Positions 43,984 to 51,919 of a DNA stretch of 64,000 bases are shown piece after piece (within the stretch, counting starts at the first letter, position 1; each line of letters begins with the position of its first letter). Source of the DNA: Phyllobacteriaceae bacterium. GTDB taxonomy: Bacteria > Pseudomonadota > Alphaproteobacteria > Rhizobiales > Rhizobiaceae. Made by a program: the position numbers and the translations under genes. The notes under the pieces are model-generated. The model saw only the letters and a program-made list of their open reading frames with translations, did no database searches and was not told the origin of the DNA. The stretch lies in NCBI GenBank assembly GCA_016711085.1, contig JADJTR010000001.1, positions 248,001-312,000 of the forward strand, given 5' to 3'.

Positions 43984-44394
43984 GTTAGAGCGTTTCTCGT
44001 TCAAATTGAATCGTTTGAGCGCCGGGATTTCGCGGCTTGGCCAGGAGCGGAACGCGACGCGATGCGCGCATCGTCAGCGTTTCGCGACGCCGTCCAAGGC
44101 GCGAAAGACCAAGCTGAAACGATTGCAGTTTGCCAATGAAAACAGCGCGCTGGCCGATCCGGCTTGGAGGTCTTTTCCGCTCCGGCCGCGTCGAAATCCT
44201 CGCGCGATATTCATATCGCGCTCCGGTCTTCTCCTCGCCGGATCGCAAAATCCCTGCCATCAAACTGCTCCAATTTGATCGAGAAACGCTCTAGGTCTGT
44301 CCCGGTTCAAATTGAACAATTTGCCCATTTTAACCAAACTGTTCTTCACGCGCGATCGCCGGTTCTGAACCAGGACCATGAATGCCGATTGATC
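43984..44394. other. intergenic region between antitoxin and proC
   Basis: This 411-bp stretch has no supported gene. Most of it is the 308-bp element bounded by inverted repeats (43986-44293). The remaining ~100 bp up to proC contains another copy of the palindrome TTCAAATTGAA (near 44305), which also occurs at the left end of the element. No terminator for proC is evident. Confidence 0.55.
43986..44293. mobile_element. 308-bp element with 23-bp terminal inverted repeats (MITE-like)
   Basis: The left end (43986-44008, beginning TAGAGCGTTTCTCG) and the right end (44271-44293, ending CGAGAAACGCTCTA) are inverted copies over 23 bp with one mismatch. The interior codes for nothing recognisable and includes a short dyad GCGCGATATTCATATCGCGC. 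No target-site duplication is clear. Size, ends and lack of coding suggest a non-autonomous repeat or a large REP/RIME-like palindrome. Copy number in the genome is unknown. Confidence 0.5.
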
Positions 44395-45204
44395 TTAACC
44401 CTTCCCCAGTTCCACTCCCCGGTCCCTCGCCGCGATCACGGCGGTCGTCATCAGCTTTTCGAGCGCGCCGTCGCCCATCAGCACGCCAAGCGCAGCCGCC
44501 GTCGTGCCGTTCGGGCTGGTCACCTGCTCGCGCAGGCGCGCCGGGCCGTCGGCGCTGCGCGCCGCAAGCGTCGCCGCGCCATAAGCGGTCTGCATCGCCA
44601 GTTTCGCGGCGATGTCCCCGGGCAGGCCGACGGCTTTCGCCGCCGCCGTCAGCGCCTCGATGAAATGGAACAGATAGGCAGGCCCGGAACCCGAAACGGC
44701 GGTGACGGCGTCCATCAGGTTCTCGTCGGCGATTTCGGCCACTTCGCCGCTTGCCGAAAGCAGGGCGTGCGCGGCCTGTTTTTGCATTGCGCTCACATGG
44801 GCGTTGCCGACGGTGACCATCATGCCGAGCCCGATCGCCGCCGGCGTGTTCGGCATGCAGCGCAACACCGGCGTGCGGGCCCCCAGGATATCTTCGTAGA
44901 GCGCGATGCGTGTTCCCGCCGCGACGGTGAGAAACATCGTCGCGCCGTCGCCGAGCCGCGTCCAGTCGGCGAGCACGGCGCGCATGGCCTGCGGCTTGAC
45001 CGCCAGCACGACGATATCGGCCGCGGCATCGCCGAGTTCGGCCGCGGCTCCCGCCGTCGCCACGCCAAGCGCCGCGGCGCGGTCGCGCAAATCGGCGTTC
45101 GGCTCCACCACCGCCACATCCGCCGCCGCCAATCGGCCGGATTCGATCCAGCCTTTCAACATGGCGAAACCCATATTGCCGCAACCGACAAGGATGACTT
45201 TCAT
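44395..45204 (-). CDS. proC: pyrroline-5-carboxylate reductase
   Basis: The 269-residue protein starts MKVILVGCGNMGFAMLKGWI, the NAD(P) site, and has the family signature region ADENLMDAVTAVSGSGPAYL and the C-terminal REQVTSPNGTTAAALGVLMG. It performs the last step of proline synthesis, reducing 1-pyrroline-5-carboxylate. Length is normal. It is separated from the exopolysaccharide gene upstream by 54 bases. Confidence 0.93.
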   Translation of the reverse strand: MKVILVGCGNMGFAMLKGWIESGRLAAADVAVVEPNADLRDRAAALGVATAGAAAELGDAAADIVVLAVKPQAMRAVLADWTRLGDGATMFLTVAAGTRIALYEDILGARTPVLRCMPNTPAAIGLGMMVTVGNAHVSAMQKQAAHALLSASGEVAEIADENLMDAVTAVSGSGPAYLFHFIEALTAAAKAVGLPGDIAAKLAMQTAYGAATLAARSADGPARLREQVTSPNGTTAAALGVLMGDGALEKLMTTAVIAARDRGVELGKG

Positions 45205-45258
45205 GACGCGCCTCCGTTTCCCCGCTCATAGCGGAAAACGGTCGGGCTTCAAAAGACG

Positions 45259-46578
45259 CTACGCTTCACGCGCCACCATCCGCTGCCGCGCCGTCACGCG
45301 CAGGCCGACTACCGCCATGAAAAACAACAGCCAGACCGGATCGGCGCGGCGAAAGAAAAAGGATTCGAGCAGCGCGTTGAGTGCGCCGAAGGCCAGCACC
45401 ATCATGAAAAAATCCGCCGCCAGCACATTTTCACGGATCAACGGCGTACGCATGTAGTCGATCAGCGGCGCGATCAGCAGCACCGCGATCGCCATCGCCA
45501 ACGCCGGCAGGCCCATGGTCAGCGCGATGTCGAGATAGCCGTCATGGCCGTGGACAATCAGGGCGAAATCCCAGTCCTGGTCGAAATAGCGGTCGCTTTC
45601 CGTCACGATCGGCGCTCCCCAGAAGGATTCGAAGCCGTAACCGCGCCATGGCGCCTTGGCGATCATCTCGCCGGCATGTGACCACAATTGCGTTCGCCCC
45701 GTATAGGTGAGCTCCGGCGCGAGATCGTGCGCCAGTTGCTTCAGATACGGGATGAACACGATGCCGATCGTCGCCAATGCCCCGATGCCGAGGGCGACGG
45801 CGATCAGCGCGGGCGTCAGCCGCCGCAATCCGACCAGGCCTGGCGCGATGACAAGGAGGGCGACCAGCGGCACCGTGCCGAGCGTGGTTTTCGATCCCGT
45901 ATTGGCCATGAACGCCAGCGCGAACAGCGCCAGCAATGCCCCGGACCAACGCCAGCCGCGCCGGAAAAGATAGATGCCGGCGAAGCCGAAGGACGCCATC
46001 ACCGGGCCGGTGATGTTCTTGTGGGTGAACACGCCACGCCATAATCCCGCGTGCTGGTACTCGACCGATTCGGCCGTATGCCGCGCCAGATCGGGAAAGA
46101 CGATCAAGCCGCCATAGCTCAGGACGAGCACCACCGCGCCGGCGGAAAGCAGGATCGTCGAAAGCCCGTCGCCATCGCGCGCCAGCGCCACCACCGAGGC
46201 CATCGCAAGCATGGCGAACAGGGTGAAGGCGAGCGTGCGCAGAGACGCCGACGGATCGGCCGCCGCCAAGGTCGCCAGCGCCAGGAAGCCGATCATCGCC
46301 GCCCAGCCGATGCCTGGAATCGCAATCACCCGTCTTCGGTCGGCAAATGAAAGCAGCGCCAGCAGGCCGATCATGCCCAGGGCTGAAAATCCGAGCTGAT
46401 TGACGATGTCGCCGCCGGTCTGGGCTTGGCCCGGCTGCGGCGGTATCTGGTAAGGCTTGAAGGAAATCAGCAGGATTGTCAGCATCGTCGCCGCCAGAAC
46501 GACGCCGAGCGCGCGCGCCGTCGCGGCCGAAAGACCGGCGGCGAGGTCAGTTCTTTTCGGGCTGGCGATACTGTTCAT
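45259..46578 (-). CDS. O-antigen ligase / exopolysaccharide polymerase-like membrane protein
   Basis: The 439-residue protein has about ten to twelve hydrophobic helices and the Wzy_C/O-antigen ligase motif region in the large periplasmic loop (TGRTQLWSHAGEMIAKAPWRGYGFESFWG), followed by HGHDGYLDIALTMGLPALA. This matches ExoQ/WaaL-type proteins that polymerise or ligate polysaccharide repeat units in the inner membrane. It follows a GT2 gene in the same direction. Polymerase versus ligase cannot be told from sequence. Confidence 0.85.
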   Translation of the reverse strand: MNSIASPKRTDLAAGLSAATARALGVVLAATMLTILLISFKPYQIPPQPGQAQTGGDIVNQLGFSALGMIGLLALLSFADRRRVIAIPGIGWAAMIGFLALATLAAADPSASLRTLAFTLFAMLAMASVVALARDGDGLSTILLSAGAVVLVLSYGGLIVFPDLARHTAESVEYQHAGLWRGVFTHKNITGPVMASFGFAGIYLFRRGWRWSGALLALFALAFMANTGSKTTLGTVPLVALLVIAPGLVGLRRLTPALIAVALGIGALATIGIVFIPYLKQLAHDLAPELTYTGRTQLWSHAGEMIAKAPWRGYGFESFWGAPIVTESDRYFDQDWDFALIVHGHDGYLDIALTMGLPALAMAIAVLLIAPLIDYMRTPLIRENVLAADFFMMVLAFGALNALLESFFFRRADPVWLLFFMAVVGLRVTARQRMVAREA

Positions 46579-47523
46579 GGACCTGACCGAATTCCGCCAT
46601 CACGCGCCCGACGCCGACGAGTACGGGATAGAGCGCCAGGGACGGCGAACCCTTGGCCAGCAATCGTCCGGCGGCGCGTACCGGCGAGGCGGCGAGCAGG
46701 GCGAAGCTCTTCGCCATGGTCCTGAGCCGTCCGAACGGTTCGCGGACCTTTTGTCCGCACCAGGCCGAGATCATGCCGTTCTCAGCGCCCGCGCCCGGAT
46801 CCAGTCCGCTTCCAGCCGGCGCGGCGGCACGGCCTCGCGCACGATGGCCTCCGCCGACCACGCCAGCCGCGCGCCGGCCGCCGCGCTGCGGCTGAGGAAA
46901 TCGGCGTCGCCGCCGCCGACGAAATTGAACAGCGGATCGAGAAACGGCCGACTTGAGCGGGCCAGCAGGCGTCGACGCAGCAGCAGATTGCCGGAGGAAT
47001 ACAGCGCCGGAACGACGCCGCTTGTTGCGTATGGCGGCGAAAACACCGGATGCCTCGCCCATCCCGCGTCGGCCTGATCGGGAAAAACCGGAACCTGCGG
47101 TCCGCCAACGGCGTCAGCGTTGTGGGCTTGCGCGGTCGAGCACAGGTTTTCCAGCCAGTCGGGCGCGGCGATCTCGTCATCGTCGATGACGGCCAGAAAG
47201 GTGAAATCCGCAAACTCGGCCAGCGCGGTCGACCAACCGGCGTTGTAGGCGAAGCAGTTGCCGCGGTCATGGGCGATGATGACCATGCCGGCGATGGCGC
47301 CGGAGGTGAACAGCGCCGCCGCGGCGTCGGCCCCGGCGCGGCCCTCGGCGTCGTTTTCCATGACGATGACGGCGAAGCGTCGCGTCGTCTCCTGCGCGAT
47401 CAGCGACTGCAGCGTGTCGAGCACTTGTTGCGGCCGGCGGAATGTCGGCAACGTCACCACAACCTCGACGCCGGCGCGGTCGAGGTCGGGAGAAACGGTA
47501 TGGATAGACGTGTTTTCGGTCAT
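46547..47523 (-). CDS. glycosyltransferase family 2, frameshifted near its C-terminus
   Basis: The N-terminal 250 residues are a GT-A glycosyltransferase: VVVTLPTFRRPQQVLDTLQS, the DxD-like VIDDDEIAAPDWLENL and FNFVGGGDADFLSR. That frame stops at 46771 after RARALRTA. An overlapping frame (46547-46774, ATGA junction) encodes NGMISAWCGQKVREPFGRLR then a hydrophobic tail ending MAEFGQVHEQYRQPEKN. One extra A gives RALRNGMISAW, which joins the two as the usual C-terminal region of ExoM-like GT2 enzymes. The alternative is a separate 75-residue coupled protein. Acts in exopolysaccharide assembly. Confidence 0.7.
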
Positions 47524-47691
47524 GGAATCGCCAGTATCGGGCGCGAATCGCCTCTTGCCGCGATCAAACCGGCTTGCATTAACGCGGCGTTAATCAAATC
47601 GCCCGAACCGGCAAATGCCGCCGCGCGCCGGTCGCCGTTTAATCAACATTTCATTCGGCCATGGTAGTCCGGAAGCGAGCGGAAGACGGGC
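47524..47691. promoter_or_regulatory. divergent promoter of the exopolysaccharide genes with 17-bp dyad
   Basis: The gap between the leftward GT2 gene and the rightward glycosyltransferase gene holds ATTAACGC-G-GCGTTAAT at 47578-47594, a perfect inverted repeat with 8-bp arms. It is a good candidate operator for shared control of the two arms of the cluster. No regulator is encoded nearby. Confidence 0.5.
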
Positions 47692-48864
47692 ATGCATCTG
47701 GTTTTTGTCACATCGATCGTACCGGGAGCGGAGACGACCACCGGTTATGAGATCGCCAACGCCGCGATCCTCGACGCCTTGCGTCGCGCCGGCGCACGCG
47801 TCACGGTCGTTGGCTTCGCCTGGCCCGGAAAATCTCCGGCCGGCCGCGCCGACCTGATCGTCCTCGACGAAGTCGATGTGCGCAACGAAACCGCATCCGG
47901 CTGGCGCAAGGGCGAATGGCTGGCCAAGGCGCTGGTCAACAACATCACTTTTGCTTCCGCCAAGATGCGGGTGAAAAGCCCGGCGGAATTGCGCGCCGCC
48001 TTGGCCGCGATCGGTCCGTTCGACGCCTATGTGCTCAATTCGGTACAGTTTGCCGGCGCCTTTCCGGACCTGTTCGACGACAAGCCGGCCCTCTATGTCG
48101 CCCACAATGTCGAGCATCGATCCGCCCGCGAGAACGCCGCCGCGGCGACAGGCCTGGTCGAGCGACTGCTGTTTGCCCGCGAGGCGCGGCTGCTCGAATC
48201 CGTTGAAGCTCGGCTCTGCCGTCAAGCCGCCTTCGTCTTCACGCTTGCCGAGGATGATCGCGTGGCGCTCGGCGTGAAAAATGATGCGCGCTCGGTGGCG
48301 CTGCCTCTGGTGACCCGCGCCGCCATCTCTGGGCCCGAACCGCGCGATATCGCCTGTGACGCCGCCATGATCGGAACCTGGACATGGGCGCCGAACCGCA
48401 TCGGCCTTGACTGGTTTCTCGATTCCGTCACGCCGCTTCTTCCCGCCGGTTTCGATGTCCGCATCGCCGGCGCGGTTCCGTCCGACCTCAAATCCGCTTC
48501 GCCGAATGTGCGATTTGTCGGACGGGTGCCGGACTCGGTCGGGTTTCTCCGCGCCGCCGCCGTCTTGCCGCTTGCCTCGACCGCCGGAACCGGCGTGCAG
48601 TTGAAAACCATCGAGACGTTCGAACTCGGCCTGCCGTCGGTCGCCACGCCGCATTCGCTTCGCGGCGTCGCCGGGCATCCCGCCAATTGCGTTGTCGCCG
48701 AAACGCCTGAAGCCTTCGCCGCCGCCCTGGTCGAACAGGCGGCCAGGCGCGAACCGGCGCTCGACGGCCGCGCCTTCCATCATCGCCAGCGCGAGGCTTT
48801 GGATCGCGGCGTCAAACGCGGTCTCGATGCGCTCGCCGACGCGCTCGCCAAGAGGGCGGCATGA
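47692..48864 (+). CDS. glycosyltransferase, GT-B fold (GT4-like)
   Basis: The 390-residue protein has an N-terminal loop FVTSIVPGAETTTGYEIANA, the inter-domain YVAHNVEHRSARENAAA and the C-terminal donor-binding segment LASTAGTGVQLKTIETFELGLPSVATPHSLRG. This matches group 1 glycosyltransferases and parallels the frameshifted enzyme at 3207. The start follows GGAAGACGGGC. It overlaps the WecG-type gene by four bases. Sugar specificity unknown; likely builds the exopolysaccharide repeat unit. Confidence 0.83.
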   Translation: MHLVFVTSIVPGAETTTGYEIANAAILDALRRAGARVTVVGFAWPGKSPAGRADLIVLDEVDVRNETASGWRKGEWLAKALVNNITFASAKMRVKSPAELRAALAAIGPFDAYVLNSVQFAGAFPDLFDDKPALYVAHNVEHRSARENAAAATGLVERLLFAREARLLESVEARLCRQAAFVFTLAEDDRVALGVKNDARSVALPLVTRAAISGPEPRDIACDAAMIGTWTWAPNRIGLDWFLDSVTPLLPAGFDVRIAGAVPSDLKSASPNVRFVGRVPDSVGFLRAAAVLPLASTAGTGVQLKTIETFELGLPSVATPHSLRGVAGHPANCVVAETPEAFAAALVEQAARREPALDGRAFHHRQREALDRGVKRGLDALADALAKRAA

Positions 48865-49643
48865 ATCTCGTCGTCGCATCCGCCACCGAGACCCTCGCCG
48901 AGCGCGACATCCTTGGCGTCAAGGTCGCTGTCCTCGACAAGTCTCGCGCCATCAGCCTGATCGAGGCGCGGCTCAAATCGGGCGCGTTCACCCGTCTGGC
49001 CTTCCTCAACGCACATTGTTCCAATGTCGCCTGGCGCGATTCCGACTACCGCGCCGCGCTGTCGTCCTTCCTTGTCCTGGCCGATGGCGTCGGCGTCGAC
49101 CTGGCCTCGCGCGCCTTGCATGGCGAGGAATTTCCCGAAAACCTCAACGGCACCGATTTCGTGCCCGAAATGCTGGCCTCCATAGGCATGCCGCTGAAGG
49201 TCGGGCTTCTCGGCTCGACCCGCGAAAACGTCGCCCGTTCCGCCGAGGCGTTTCGCCGGCTGGCCCCGCAGCATGAATTCGCCGTCGTCTCCGACGGCTA
49301 TTTTTCCGAGGCCGATATCGGCGCCATCCTCGAACGCATCAAGACCATGAAGCTCGATGTCCTGTTGGTCGCCATGGGCGTGCCGCTTCAGGAGGTGTTC
49401 ATCGCCGGCCAGGTCAATGAGGGCCACGTTCGCGTGGCGGCCGGCGTCGGCGCGCTTTTCGATTTCATGAGCGGCGCGGTGCCGCGCGCCCCCGAATGGG
49501 TCCGCCATTGGCGGTTGGAATGGCTTTTCCGCCTGATGCAGGAACCGCGGCGCTTGTGGCGGCGCTATCATCGGCAATCCATTGTTCATGACCCGCGTTT
49601 TTCTGCGAAAACTTTTCGCTCCTCGCGATTGATCGGCCAATGA
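48861..49643 (+). CDS. WecG/TagA/CpsF-family glycosyltransferase
   Basis: The 260-residue protein has the family's NAHCSNVAWRDSDYRAALSS, VLADGVGVDLASR, GTDFVPEMLASIG and LLVAMGVPLQEVFI, then GVGALFDFMSGAVPRAPEWV. Family members add a sugar (ManNAcA in WecG) to a lipid-linked intermediate. It overlaps its neighbours on both sides by four bases, so translation is coupled in a three-gene run. Donor sugar unknown. Confidence 0.9.
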   Translation: MNLVVASATETLAERDILGVKVAVLDKSRAISLIEARLKSGAFTRLAFLNAHCSNVAWRDSDYRAALSSFLVLADGVGVDLASRALHGEEFPENLNGTDFVPEMLASIGMPLKVGLLGSTRENVARSAEAFRRLAPQHEFAVVSDGYFSEADIGAILERIKTMKLDVLLVAMGVPLQEVFIAGQVNEGHVRVAAGVGALFDFMSGAVPRAPEWVRHWRLEWLFRLMQEPRRLWRRYHRQSIVHDPRFSAKTFRSSRLIGQ

Positions 49644-50532
49644 CGTCTCCGACCCAGCCGGCAAACCGCGCCGCAGCCATGGTCACGGCAAGCTATGCCG
49701 CCGATTTCGACCGCTGCCGCCTGTTGTGCGAGACCGTCGATCGTCGCGTCACCGGCATGGCGAAACACTATCTGCTCGTCGCCGGTCACGACGTCGAACG
49801 GTTCAAGGTTTTGGAGACCGGCCATCGCCAGGTGGTCGATGAACGCGACCTTCTGCCGTCCTGGCTGCATGCCGTGCCCGATCCGACGAGCCTATTTCGC
49901 CGCCATGTCTGGCTCAGCCTGAAAACGCCGCCGTTGCGCGGCTGGCATGTGCAGCAATTGCGCCGCCTGGCGCTCGCCCGCCATGTCGGCGAGGATGCGC
50001 TTGTTTTCGTCGATTCCGATGTCGCCTTCGTGCGCCCCTTCGACCTCGGGGAATTTTGGTCGGGCGAAAGGCTTCGCCTGTTTCGCCGCGACAATGCGCT
50101 TGCCTCGGGCGACAGCGCCGAACACGCCGCATGGTCGGTCAACGCGGCGCAAAGCCTCGGCCTGCCGCGAGTCGCGTCTCCGCACGACTACATCGCCACG
50201 CTGATCGCCTGGCGTCGCGCCGCCGCCGCTGCGCTGCTCGACCGGGTCGAAAAGTCGACCGGTCGCCATTGGGCGGCGGGCGTCGCGTCCTCGCGCCGCT
50301 TCTCCGAATGCACGCTTTATGGCCGCTTCGTCGACGACGTCCGGGAAGGCGAGGGCCATGTCCATGACAGTCTCGAACGGTGCCGGGTCTATTGGAGCGG
50401 TCCGCGCATGGACGATGGCGCGCTGGCGCGTTTCATCGACGGTCTGGGGCCGGCCAGGTCGCGGTCGGCCTGCAATCCTTCATCGGCTTCGATGTGGCCG
50501 GCATCCGCCGCCTCGTCGGTCCTGGCTCATAG
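49640..50532 (+). CDS. DUF6492-like protein, frameshifted at its 3' end
   Basis: The protein (~297 residues after repair) has features of a GT-A-like fold: ALVFVDSDVAFVRPFDLGEF resembles a DxD-containing strand, and HYLLVAGHDVERFKVL and SRRFSECTLYGRFVDDV match DUF6492 proteins found in polysaccharide clusters. Near 50455 the frame should shift to read QVAVGLQSFIGFDVAGIRRL and stop at 50532. One missing C in GCC-CAG explains it. Without repair the frame runs to 50563 with a nonsense tail. It is likely a glycosyltransferase; unproven. Confidence 0.7.
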
Positions 50533-51786
50533 CGCCCGGCTCGGCCGCCGCAGCGCCGCGTAGGTCAACAGCGCCGAAGCCAGATAGAGCGCCAGAAACA
50601 CCGCGTTCATCCAGCCGATCAGCGTCGCGATCGGCAGCGCCGCGGCGAGCAGGGCCGCCAGCAGGCCGATCTTGATCAGGCCGATTCCGGCAAGCAGCAA
50701 AACCCGCAATCCGGTCTGACCGCGGGCGTAAAGCAGTTCGGCGTGGTATTCGCCGAGATTGCGCAGTCCGGGGATGAGGACGGCGAAGCCGATCAGTCCG
50801 GCCGCGCCCGCCACATTGCGGCCGAGGGCGTTGGGAAACAGCCACAGGACGCCGGCCAGCGCGGCGAGCCCGAGCGACGAGACCAGGAAAATGCCCGCCT
50901 CGATGCCGGCGCGCCTGCGCCAGCCGTCGAGTATGGCGGGCGCGCGCATGATTTTCTGCACCAGCATCATGGCGAAGGCGCGCACCGGTATCGCGGTCAG
51001 GTCGACGAGACGCATGATCACCGCGTAGGCGCCGGCGATTTCCGCGCCGCCCAACGCCAAGACCACCAGCTTGTCGAGTTCCGCCTGCATGTAAAAGACC
51101 ATTTCCGACAGCGACGCCATGGCCGCGTCGCGCAGGCGACGGAGGTAAAGCTTGGGAACGAAACGCAGGCGTTGCCGCGGGTAGTCGGCGAAGACTGCGA
51201 AAGCGAACGCCACGGCGTTGGCGGAGAAATAGAACCACGCCCAGGCCGAAAGATCGCGCCAAGGCGAGGCGACGAAGGCAAGCGCGGCGGCGGCGCGCAA
51301 AGCCGTGCCGAGAATGGTGAGTCGCGCGGCGCGGCCGAACCTTCCCATGCCGTTATTGACGATCGCCACGATTTCGGTCGGACGCCACAGCAGCGCCTCG
51401 GCGGCGACCAACAGGGTGAACGTCGCCTTGTCGATGTCGCCGTTGAAAACCAGCGCATGGGTCAGCGCCGCCGCGAGAGTGAGCGGGACCAGCGATGCGA
51501 CGCCGAAGGCCAGTGCGCCGGCGGTGTAGACCCCGACCAGCTGCGGCTTCACCGTGGCGATGCGGTAAAGCGGCGATGTGAAACCGAAAGCGAGAATGCG
51601 GCTCAGCATCACGCCGGCCGCCGATGCGGCGGCGAAAAGCCCGAAATCGCCGAGCGAAAGCGTATTGGCGAGCAGAACGAAATAGGCGAGCGAAAACACC
51701 AGGCGGCCGGCCGAACCGCTCATCGCCTGGGCGTAGGCCAGCAGCGTTGCCCGGTGCCGGCCGGCAAGTTCCCGAAGTGTCGCCAT
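50527..51786 (-). CDS. polysaccharide flippase-like membrane protein (Wzx/MATE-MurJ clan)
   Basis: The 419-residue protein has about twelve hydrophobic helices. It starts with SGSAGRLVFSLAYFVLLANTLSLGDFGLFAAASAAG, the typical first two helices of Wzx-type flippases (the conserved GDFGLFA phrase). Such proteins move lipid-linked repeat units across the inner membrane. It converges on the DUF6492 gene with a six-base overlap and is divergent from the chain-length gene. Confidence 0.82.
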   Translation of the reverse strand: MATLRELAGRHRATLLAYAQAMSGSAGRLVFSLAYFVLLANTLSLGDFGLFAAASAAGVMLSRILAFGFTSPLYRIATVKPQLVGVYTAGALAFGVASLVPLTLAAALTHALVFNGDIDKATFTLLVAAEALLWRPTEIVAIVNNGMGRFGRAARLTILGTALRAAAALAFVASPWRDLSAWAWFYFSANAVAFAFAVFADYPRQRLRFVPKLYLRRLRDAAMASLSEMVFYMQAELDKLVVLALGGAEIAGAYAVIMRLVDLTAIPVRAFAMMLVQKIMRAPAILDGWRRRAGIEAGIFLVSSLGLAALAGVLWLFPNALGRNVAGAAGLIGFAVLIPGLRNLGEYHAELLYARGQTGLRVLLLAGIGLIKIGLLAALLAAALPIATLIGWMNAVFLALYLASALLTYAALRRPSRAL

Positions 51787-51919
51787 GTTGGCGGAGACCT
51801 TCGCGCAAAAAGCTTAAAACGCCGTTCCGGCCGGACCGGTTAACCTTTTGTTACCCATGCCTGTTTAGCGTGGGTTAACGATTGGGCGCCGAACAGGCGT
51901 CGGGGTGAGCGCCGAACCG
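51787..51919. promoter_or_regulatory. divergent promoter region, flippase / chain-length gene
   Basis: This 133-bp gap is AT-richer and contains the palindrome GGTTAACC at 51838-51845 and a second GTTAAC at 51874. Words of the same kind (GTTAAT/ATTAAC) form the dyad at 47578. The resemblance is short and only suggestive of common control. Confidence 0.35.

Noticed and set aside
46547..46774. Separate 75-residue gene with an ATGA-coupled start
   Set aside because: Inserting one A joins it smoothly to the GT2 protein as that family's usual C-terminal region, so a frame error is the simpler reading. It stays possible as a separate gene.
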